The notes under the pieces are model-generated. The model was not told the origin of the DNA and ran no database searches. It saw only the letters and a program-made list of their open reading frames with translations. A program made the position numbers and the translations under genes. Below, piece after piece: positions 50,601 to 57,613 of a stretch of DNA of 64,000 bases. Origin of the DNA: Gracilaria gracilis (Eukaryota; Rhodophyta; Florideophyceae; Gracilariales; Gracilariaceae); assembly GCA_030374805.1 (NCBI GenBank), contig JARGSG010000035.1:584438-648437 (forward strand). The letters are read 5' to 3'. Numbering within the stretch: position 1 is the stretch's first letter; each line of letters opens with the position of its first letter.

Positions 50601-50823
50601 TGTTTACCCCGGTATCAACAGCGACGTAGGGACGGACTTTGCGACGTATATCTACCACTTTGCAGTGGGAAGATACGGGCATCTGCCGGACGATCAGTTG
50701 TACCTCGATGAAATGCAGACCCACATGAACCGTCAACAAAGCAACCTTCGTCGTCGGTTGAGGTTTACCCCAGATTTAGATCGAATGGGTGTGCCGTTCA
50801 TGTTTGAGACATCCGTGGAGTAA
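47638..50823 (+). pseudogene. pol: gypsy 1 partial pol, inverted copy
   Basis: An open frame of 1,061 codons from an accidental ATG in the U5 remnant (47638). Real Pol sequence starts at GTVQQKLFSVL (about 47650) and runs through reverse transcriptase (YIDDVV at 48218-48235), RNase H, integrase and the C-terminal extension. Protease and gag are missing, so it is not a functional polyprotein. It differs from the left copy at only about four amino acids (FEEYEF/FAEYEF, LVPAI/LFPAI, VLSIR/VLPIR, GIPLA/GILLA). Confidence 0.9.
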
Positions 50824-51078
50824 TTTGGACATGTCCCCGTTTCCCCTTTCTTGGTCGCTCGGTGTTGCTCCCGCTGGGTTTGCGAGTGTGTGGCACGTGT
50901 TTCCGTGCAGCGTGTGTGGTGCACGTGTTGGACACAAATGTAATTTTACAAGTTTCTCTACTTGGATATTTTCTGGATATTTTAGTTTTCTACGCGTGGT
51001 GCTCCGCATGGTCCTCGCCGACTCCCCTGTCTACTTAAGCGCCACTACCTCTGCGGTGAGTGGCAGACACGGGGGATA

Positions 51079-51720
51079 TGTTGCAGTAGTGGCCAGCTCA
51101 TTGGTTGTTGTAGGTAGAAATGCGTTTAGAGTCTAGTTTGGAAGGTTTGATTGCCTATAAAAGAGCCGGAGCGGTCGCATCTCGACCAACTCCGGCCAGA
51201 CCACTTCTCCTTCCAGAACGACCCCCAACCTTCCTTCACAGCAAACTCTGTCTTGCTCCCTTTTGTCGTTTCTCTCCCCCCTCTTCAGCCTTTTCTTCCC
51301 CCCTTGGCGGTTGGTCTCCCGCTTTCTCCCGACGAGGGTCTGAATTGCAATACCCCTTGTTTGGGTCTGTCTTGTGCTTCAGCCTTAGAAGTGTCGTTCC
51401 CCGCAAGTGACCTACGTTCGGTCCTGCGAGAGGGAGCTTCTGCTTTTCTGTTGTCGTTTCGTGTCTGTTCCTGCCAGCACTAGACCTATAGTTTTGGTCG
51501 TGCTGTGGCTTCTACTTGCTACACGTCTCAGCTTCGTCGTTGCTACTTTGTGCACTTTGTGTGTTTACTACGGACTCTTGCCTACTATCGCTACGCAGCG
51601 TGTTGGGCTGGTACTCTCGAGAGCACTTTCTGTTGTGTCCCCTTTACTTTGTGTTTGTGTCCCCCCGCCCTTGGGTTTGTCATCACCCGCACCATTTCTT
51701 CTACCAAAATGGTGTTCTCA
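51079..51720 (+). repeat. Right (plus-strand) 3' LTR of gypsy 1
   Basis: 642 bp, TGTTGCAG..GTGTTCTCA. Up to about 51257 it is nearly identical to the left LTR. From 51258 to 51720 it diverges by roughly one base in eight, with compensating small indels. Confidence 0.78.
51156..51162 (+). promoter_or_regulatory. TATA box of the right LTR
   Basis: TATAAAA in GCCTATAAAAGAGCCGG. Transcription should start about 30 bases downstream, near 51185-51195, marking the start of R. Confidence 0.7.
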
Positions 51721-51725
51721 GTAAG
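51721..51725. repeat. Right target-site duplication of the gypsy composite (GTAAG)
   Basis: GTAAG directly after ..GTTCTCA. It matches the reconstructed left flank (37022-37026). Confidence 0.85.
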
Positions 51726-51884
51726 GTTAGATTGGGGATTGCAAACCGAGGGGTTCGAACTTCGAACCCCACATAATATAAGTTACAACTCATCATTTGA
51801 TGAAGATGGAGTGCAGCCACTCATTTGAGCCTGGTCGAAATTCTTATTACATAATGGGAACATCCGAGAAGTGCTACTTGTACC
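51726..51884. other. Host fragment between the two composites
   Basis: 159 bp of apparent host sequence. It includes a perfect inverted repeat at 51750-51770 (GGGGTTCGAA, one base, TTCGAACCCC). It is the original continuation of the host DNA at 37026. Confidence 0.6.
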
Positions 51885-51887
51885 AGT

Positions 51888-51972
51888 GGGGTCTTCCAAG
51901 AAAGGGCAAAGGGACAGAATGACAGGCAACAGCCAATCGTTGGGCTGCTAAACACAACACAAGTCAACCGAG
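51888..51972 (+). repeat. Harbinger 2 transposase-side terminal region, copy 1
   Basis: Identical to 54402-54486. It is followed after three bases by the opposite end of the element (GGGATCTGCCG at 51976), an arrangement not expected for a simple insertion. Confidence 0.85.
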
Positions 51973-52135
51973 ATTGGGATCTGCCGAAAAAAGACACAAA
52001 GACGCAATGACAGAGACAGAACCTCGGACAATCTCACCCGGTTACAAATGACGTACACGAGAGTTTCCCCCGTACGAAGTTTAAAGCTGACCAGCATGCA
52101 CCAAACGTGCATGGGCGTTACGGTTCTACAACTTC

Positions 52136-53122
52136 ATGAAGTTTGCATGCAGTCTCTGCTCCGAACGCCATCACCACGCCTCATATCTTTGCTACACTTT
52201 CTTCTGCACACCGAGCACATTCCACCGACTTGCGTACTTTCGTCGTGACGTTAAGCATCTCAAAGAATTGCTAATGGAAATACGTGCCCCCACTACGAAA
52301 TCTAACCCGCATTCAAGACGTAGAGCTCTCAACTACTGGGAGGAAGACGTTGATTTCTTACTTGACGTTGTGGCACATATTGAACCGCACTCAACTGAAG
52401 ATTGGGAATTAGTACAGAAGAACTTCAACCATTGGGCGGAACTACAGGAAAGACCAACTAGAAGTCCGGAGAGTTTGAAGGATAAGTTTGATAAGCTAGC
52501 GTACGTACACAAAAAGACTGGAGATCCCACAATCCATCCCCACGTTCGACGCGCGAAGATAATTTACCGCGATATTCAGTCAAAGGCACACTCAAAAGCA
52601 CTAGGTAAACCAGACGGTAACATGAACCCCACCGAAAGCGACCACGAGCGGGCAAGGGAACAAGGGCGCGTCATCGGCGTTCGTCGGGATCGAGAACACG
52701 GTGTCACAGCGATTACAGATAAAAGCGGTGATGAAGAATGCGTGCCAGAATCTTCGCAACCCCCGACCAAGAAGAAGAAGCGAATGTCACTTGACCTTCC
52801 CCTCGAACGCCGCCTTCAAGTCGATGTTGTACGACATATGGAGACTATGACATCGAGTTTGATTTCAGTTGCAAACGTTATCAAGGAATCTCAGAAAGAG
52901 AAAAACAATAACGACCAACTCCGTGAGATCATTCGCGAAGAACTGCAGGCAATATTCCAAACCGAAACGGGAAAGGCACCAGATGCGAAAGCAAACGTTC
53001 ACAATCCAAACGGAACTGACCATGCTAATCTTACCAAGAATTCAAATCCTCTCACGGCATTTGCGCACGGACGGGAAACTAATACTCCTGGTACACCGTT
53101 TCAATTTGGTTATGGCCGATAG
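52136..53122 (+). CDS. Harbinger 2 Myb/SANT-like partner protein (intact)
   Basis: 328 residues from ATG 52136; an in-frame ATG at residue 47 (MEIRAPTTK) may be the real start. The DNA-binding domain spans about 65-145 (LNYWEEDVDFLLDVVAHIEP, DWELVQKNFNHW, LKDKFDKLAYVHKKTGDP), with the same plan as the Harbinger 1 partner. The C-terminal half is basic then helical (KKKKRMSLDLPLERRLQVDV). Its last 44 bases overlap the 3' end of the transposase gene on the other strand. Confidence 0.85.
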   Translation: MKFACSLCSERHHHASYLCYTFFCTPSTFHRLAYFRRDVKHLKELLMEIRAPTTKSNPHSRRRALNYWEEDVDFLLDVVAHIEPHSTEDWELVQKNFNHWAELQERPTRSPESLKDKFDKLAYVHKKTGDPTIHPHVRRAKIIYRDIQSKAHSKALGKPDGNMNPTESDHERAREQGRVIGVRRDREHGVTAITDKSGDEECVPESSQPPTKKKKRMSLDLPLERRLQVDVVRHMETMTSSLISVANVIKESQKEKNNNDQLREIIREELQAIFQTETGKAPDAKANVHNPNGTDHANLTKNSNPLTAFAHGRETNTPGTPFQFGYGR

Positions 53123-54302
53123 TTCTGGTTCTAAAGTTCATCAAGTGGGAGCAAATAGCAAGGATCCGTAATCTGTGCCATGAGTTAGTTGGTAACTTTC
53201 TGCTTAGACGACGAAAAGGGGCTCTCAACGCCCGTACTCCCCATTCTGCAGTTTGTCTTCTGGAAGGATATATACGTTGTAGAATCATGTCAATTGCATC
53301 TTCTTCTGCTGACTTCGGAATATAATTCTCGTTACACTTCCTCGCGCGCACTAGTTTACCGTTGGTCGCTGTCAAGTTGTTCGCAAATGCGGTGTCTCCG
53401 AGAATACGATATCCCTGGGGTGTCATATCGTCTGATAGTCGAGGCCAATACAAGCCTGAAATGCCTGCCAACCTCGAGTCGTGGTAGGCCCCAGGATAGT
53501 TTACTGCGGCATGGATAATTTCGCCTGCGAAGTTCCATACAAACAGGTTCACCACCTCAACGCTACATGTGTAACCGTTATAGAAAGCTCGTTTAATGCG
53601 GCTCTGCTCTGGAGGAGAGCATTCTATGCGGGCCCCGTCCGTTACGGCGAAAACTCCCTCAAGGTACTTCGCTGTCAAAGGTCGCGCTTGTGCGAGGAGA
53701 AATGCGGAATGAGATATTTCTCCTTCGTTGGGCCATTCGATGCGTGCGTCGCGAATTGTGTTTTTCGTTACTACATCGTAGAGCACACTCAAAGCGAAGT
53801 TGAGCCAGTCGCTAACTGTAGACGGAACAACACCGAAGATTGGACTAAGCGAGTATATTGTGTCTGACGATCGCAGGTACCAGAGTGCCATTCCGAGAAT
53901 GTCGATGGAGTTAAGCAAAGGCTTGCGCCCCTGTTTGGAATTGGTTCTTCGGTAAGGTGAGTATCCTCTCTGATGAAGAAACTGCGTGAAGTGAGGAAGG
54001 AAACAGTTGGTTAACGCAGGTTTTGTGATGTTCAATGCAGTTACGAAATCGTCCTCCGTACCGCACGCCAGTAGTTGAAACCAAGGTGTAGAGAGCCGAC
54101 TCCAAACTGGTCGAATCAGCGCTATTCGTCTAAACTTCCTCGTCTTTGATATGTGTCTTCGCGTTGGAGGTAAGTGAAGTAAGAATGGTACTGCGCTAAG
54201 AAACGATATCGCAGCACCGTTACAAAGAAGATAGAAGAGAAGGACGTTTGTGTTGAGCGACATAGTGGGTTTGCGCTGTAGAACGTCTGCCTTTGGAGGC
54301 AT
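53079..54302 (-). CDS. Harbinger 2 transposase, left copy
   Basis: 407 residues from ATG 54302. DDE set: VTDGARI near residue 220, NYPGAYHDSRL near 266, LGDTAF near 302, AEWGVRALRAPF near 353. An N-terminal hydrophobic stretch (VLLFYLLCNGAAISFLSAV) is unusual for a nuclear enzyme and may instead reflect a later start. The frame is intact. It is identical in protein sequence to the right copy. Confidence 0.9.
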   Translation of the reverse strand: MPPKADVLQRKPTMSLNTNVLLFYLLCNGAAISFLSAVPFLLHLPPTRRHISKTRKFRRIALIRPVWSRLSTPWFQLLACGTEDDFVTALNITKPALTNCFLPHFTQFLHQRGYSPYRRTNSKQGRKPLLNSIDILGMALWYLRSSDTIYSLSPIFGVVPSTVSDWLNFALSVLYDVVTKNTIRDARIEWPNEGEISHSAFLLAQARPLTAKYLEGVFAVTDGARIECSPPEQSRIKRAFYNGYTCSVEVVNLFVWNFAGEIIHAAVNYPGAYHDSRLAGISGLYWPRLSDDMTPQGYRILGDTAFANNLTATNGKLVRARKCNENYIPKSAEEDAIDMILQRIYPSRRQTAEWGVRALRAPFRRLSRKLPTNSWHRLRILAICSHLMNFRTRTIGHNQIETVYQEY

Positions 54303-54356
54303 TGTGTTTTGCTATAAACGAGAGTTGCATTGTACCTCTTACGTGAAAATGACGAC

Positions 54357-54399
54357 TGTCGGTCTAGAGCGGGATGTCCGCTCCCGCTCTAGACCGACA
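54357..54399. repeat. Perfect hairpin at the inner end of the left arm
   Basis: Stem TGTCGGTCTAGAGCGGGA (18 bp), 7-base loop, and the exact complement. It has no mismatch. Confidence 0.95.
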
Positions 54400-54488
54400 A
54401 TGGGGTCTTCCAAGAAAGGGCAAAGGGACAGAATGACAGGCAACAGCCAATCGTTGGGCTGCTAAACACAACACAAGTCAACCGAGGT
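54400..54488 (+). other. Spacer of the Harbinger 2 palindrome
   Basis: 89 bp that is almost wholly a second copy of the left terminal region (54401-54486), in direct orientation. It serves as the left end of the right-hand element. Confidence 0.88.
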
Positions 54489-54531
54489 TGTCGGTCTAGA
54501 GCGGGAGCGGACATCCCGCTCTAGACCGACA
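54489..54531. repeat. Perfect hairpin at the inner end of the right arm
   Basis: Mirror image of 54357-54399, with the same 18-bp stem and complementary loop. Confidence 0.95.
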
Positions 54532-54585
54532 GTCGTCATTTTCACGTAAGAGGTACAATGCAACTCTCGTTTATAGCAAAACACA

Positions 54586-55809
54586 ATGCCTCCAAAGGCA
54601 GACGTTCTACAGCGCAAACCCACTATGTCGCTCAACACAAACGTCCTTCTCTTCTATCTTCTTTGTAACGGTGCTGCGATATCGTTTCTTAGCGCAGTAC
54701 CATTCTTACTTCACTTACCTCCAACGCGAAGACACATATCAAAGACGAGGAAGTTTAGACGAATAGCGCTGATTCGACCAGTTTGGAGTCGGCTCTCTAC
54801 ACCTTGGTTTCAACTACTGGCGTGCGGTACGGAGGACGATTTCGTAACTGCATTGAACATCACAAAACCTGCGTTAACCAACTGTTTCCTTCCTCACTTC
54901 ACGCAGTTTCTTCATCAGAGAGGATACTCACCTTACCGAAGAACCAATTCCAAACAGGGGCGCAAGCCTTTGCTTAACTCCATCGACATTCTCGGAATGG
55001 CACTCTGGTACCTGCGATCGTCAGACACAATATACTCGCTTAGTCCAATCTTCGGTGTTGTTCCGTCTACAGTTAGCGACTGGCTCAACTTCGCTTTGAG
55101 TGTGCTCTACGATGTAGTAACGAAAAACACAATTCGCGACGCACGCATCGAATGGCCCAACGAAGGAGAAATATCTCATTCCGCATTTCTCCTCGCACAA
55201 GCGCGACCTTTGACAGCGAAGTACCTTGAGGGAGTTTTCGCCGTAACGGACGGGGCCCGCATAGAATGCTCTCCTCCAGAGCAGAGCCGCATTAAACGAG
55301 CTTTCTATAACGGTTACACATGTAGCGTTGAGGTGGTGAACCTGTTTGTATGGAACTTCGCAGGTGAAATTATCCATGCCGCAGTAAACTATCCTGGGGC
55401 CTACCACGACTCGAGGTTGGCAGGCATTTCAGGCTTGTATTGGCCTCGACTATCAGACGATATGACACCCCAGGGATATCGTATTCTCGGAGACACCGCA
55501 TTTGCGAACAACTTGACAGCGACCAACGGTAAACTAGTGCGCGCGAGGAAGTGTAACGAGAATTATATTCCGAAGTCAGCAGAAGAAGATGCAATTGACA
55601 TGATTCTACAACGTATATATCCTTCCAGAAGACAAACTGCAGAATGGGGAGTACGGGCGTTGAGAGCCCCTTTTCGTCGTCTAAGCAGAAAGTTACCAAC
55701 TAACTCATGGCACAGATTACGGATCCTTGCTATTTGCTCCCACTTGATGAACTTTAGAACCAGAACTATCGGCCATAACCAAATTGAAACGGTGTACCAG
55801 GAGTATTAG
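54586..55809 (+). CDS. Harbinger 2 transposase, right copy
   Basis: 407 residues from ATG 54586 with the same DDE motifs as the left copy. At least one synonymous difference (GGC/GGT in FAGEI, near 55371) separates the two arms. Intact and, with the flanking termini 54402 and 56913, part of a complete unit. Confidence 0.9.
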   Translation: MPPKADVLQRKPTMSLNTNVLLFYLLCNGAAISFLSAVPFLLHLPPTRRHISKTRKFRRIALIRPVWSRLSTPWFQLLACGTEDDFVTALNITKPALTNCFLPHFTQFLHQRGYSPYRRTNSKQGRKPLLNSIDILGMALWYLRSSDTIYSLSPIFGVVPSTVSDWLNFALSVLYDVVTKNTIRDARIEWPNEGEISHSAFLLAQARPLTAKYLEGVFAVTDGARIECSPPEQSRIKRAFYNGYTCSVEVVNLFVWNFAGEIIHAAVNYPGAYHDSRLAGISGLYWPRLSDDMTPQGYRILGDTAFANNLTATNGKLVRARKCNENYIPKSAEEDAIDMILQRIYPSRRQTAEWGVRALRAPFRRLSRKLPTNSWHRLRILAICSHLMNFRTRTIGHNQIETVYQEY

Positions 55810-56753
55810 TTTCCCGTCCGTGCGCAAATGCCGTGAGAGGATTTGAATTCTTGGTAAGATTAGCATGGTCAGTTCCGTTTGGATTGTGAACGTTTGCTTT
55901 CGCATCTGGTGCCTTTCCCGTTTCGGTTTGGAATATTGCCTGCAGTTCTTCGCGAATGATCTCACGGAGTTGGTCGTTATTGTTTTTCTCTTTCTGAGAT
56001 TCCTTGATAACGTTTGCAACTGAAATCAAACTCGATGTCATAGTCTCCATATGTCGTACAACATCGACTTGAAGGCGGCGTTCGAGGGGAAGGTCAAGTG
56101 ACATTCGCTTCTTCTTCTTGGTCGGGGGTTGCGAAGATTCTGGCACGCATTCTTCATCACCGCTTTTATCTGTAATCGCTGTGACACCGTGTTCTCGATC
56201 CCGACGAACGCCGATGACGCGCCCTTGTTCCCTTGCCCGCTCGTGGTCGCTTTCGGTGGGGTTCATGTTACCGTCTGGTTTACCTAGTGCTTTTTGAGTG
56301 TGCCTTTGACTGAATATCGCGGTAAATTATCTTCGCGCGTCGAACGTGGGGATGGATTGTGGGATCTCCAGTCTTTTTGTGTACGTACGCTAGCTTATCA
56401 AACTTATCCTTCAAACTCTCCGGACTTCTAGTTGGTCTTTCCTGTAGTTCCGCCCAATGGTTGAAGTTCTTCTGTACTAATTCCCAATCTTCAGTTGAGT
56501 GCGGTTCAATATGTGCCACAACGTCAAGTAAGAAATCAACGTCTTCCTCCCAGTAGTTGAGAGCTCTACGTCTTGAATGCGGGTTAGATTTCGTAGTGGG
56601 GGCACGTATTTCCATTAGCAATTCTTTGAGATGCTTAACGTCACGACGAAAGTACGCAAGTCGGTGGAATGTGCTCGGTGTGCAGAAGAAAGTGTAGCAA
56701 AGATATGAGGCGTGGTGATGGCGTTCGGAGCAGAGACTGCATGCAAACTTCAT
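55766..56753 (-). pseudogene. Harbinger 2 Myb-like partner, right copy, frameshifted
   Basis: Same gene as 52136-53122. One extra A in a run (CTCAAAAAGCA instead of CTCAAAAGCA, near 56291) shifts the frame after about residue 154. The result is a 157-residue N-terminal fragment (56280-56753) and an open C-terminal remainder (55766-56266). The DNA-binding domain is kept, the tail is lost. A single-base assembly error in a homopolymer could look the same. Confidence 0.85.
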
Positions 56754-56916
56754 GAAGTTGTAGAACCGTAACGCCCATGCACGTTTGGTGCATGCTGGTC
56801 AGCTTTAAACTTCGTACGGGGGAAACTCTCGTGTACGTCATTTGTAACCGGGTGAGATTGTCCGAGGTTCTGTCTCTGTCATTGCGTCTTTGTGTCTTTT
56901 TTCGGCAGACCCCAGT

Positions 56917-56958
56917 TTATCTAAAAAGGAGGCTCTCCTTGCCAAGAGACAGCGCCTA
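56917..56958. other. Short host segment between Harbinger 2 and gypsy 2
   Basis: About 40 bp; no feature seen. Confidence 0.5.
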
Positions 56959-57466
56959 TGTAGTACAATGAGACCTCAATGGGTTGGTGCCACGTGGGTC
57001 TACTGGTGCGCCTTGCTGGCTGCACTGTACCCAATTGGTATTCTGTATTTTATAATTTCTAATTTCTAATTTATAGTCTAGGATAGTTTAGCATTGCTGG
57101 CCCATGACAGTAGGTCATGGGCACAGCCGATGACGTCATGCCCGCATGGGAGATCGGCGTCGGTGCACCTTGTATATATTGTGGTGCACCTCGCCTTCCC
57201 CCTCGGGTATTGTAAAGTCAGGCACCATTAGGGCAGTAACTACACCATCTTGGTCACTTACTACTCTATTACTATTCAGGTTTTACCGCGCGTCGACGTC
57301 TACTACCGTACACCTACACGGTCTAGACTAGTTGCCCCGCCGTTTGCCCCTGCGGGTTTCAGGTGCCCTACTACCATATTGGTTGTGTGTTTTTCCCCTT
57401 TAGGTTGAGCCCCCGCGCGCTCCCTCTACCAGGCGGACCCCACACCTTATCGGTATTTGTACGACA
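56959..57466 (+). repeat. 5' LTR of gypsy 2
   Basis: Begins TGTAGTAC and ends GTACGACA, imperfect inverted ends (7 of 8). TATATATT lies at about 57174. The 3' partner is outside the window, so the boundaries are inferred from the TG..CA ends and the primer-binding site. Confidence 0.6.
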
Positions 57467-57469
57467 TTT

Positions 57470-57487
57470 TGGTCTCCCGACCTAGAA
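57470..57487 (+). other. Primer-binding site of gypsy 2
   Basis: TGGTCTCCCGACCTAGAA, three bases after the LTR end. Begins TGG. The tRNA is not identified. It differs from the gypsy 1 site. Confidence 0.5.
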
Positions 57488-57613
57488 GTTTCTTGGTTTT
57501 TGTCGTACCTTTACTGGTGAACAGAAGACATTCGAAAGGATTCTGGAAGTTCACACACCTATTTGGTTTCGTAGGAATACTCGCGAAGCAATTGGATACC
57601 ACTATTGGTCACT

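Larger units (their letters stand above)
40644..51720. mobile_element. Ty3/gypsy retrotransposon 1, palindromic composite
   Basis: 11,077 bp. From the left: 3' LTR, pol and gag on the minus strand, primer-binding site, then only about 45-50 bp of the 5' LTR. Joined directly to this, on the plus strand, is a second partial copy from the reverse-transcriptase region of pol to a complete 3' LTR. The inverted arms are 40644-44718 and 47646-51720 (coordinates add to 92364 throughout); the spacer is 44719-47645. Both outer ends are the U5 end of the LTR (..TGGTGTTCTCA). The 5-bp duplication GTAAG flanks the whole, so it integrated as one molecule. Confidence 0.9.
51885..56916. mobile_element. PIF/Harbinger 2, inverted dimer bounded by AGT
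   Basis: The element proper is 51888-56913. The left tip GGGGTCTTCCAAGAAAGG and right tip (read inward) GGGGTCTGCCGAAAAAAG match at 28 of 38 terminal bases, and AGT flanks both ends. Inside are two inverted copies of a Myb/transposase gene pair (arms 51976-54399 and 54489-56913) around an 89-bp spacer. The spacer repeats the left tip (86 identical bases, 51887-51972 = 54401-54486). The right half, 54402-56913, is by itself a complete element. Confidence 0.85.

Noticed and set aside
40644-51720. Two independent retrotransposon insertions in opposite orientation
   Set aside because: There is only one pair of matching TSDs (GTAAG), at the outer ends, and the inner junction is a fusion without TSD or complete LTRs.
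51750-51770. GGGGTTCGAA/TTCGAACCCC inverted repeat resembling a tRNA T-arm/B box
   Set aside because: No acceptor, D or anticodon arms can be drawn around it, so it is not called a tRNA gene.
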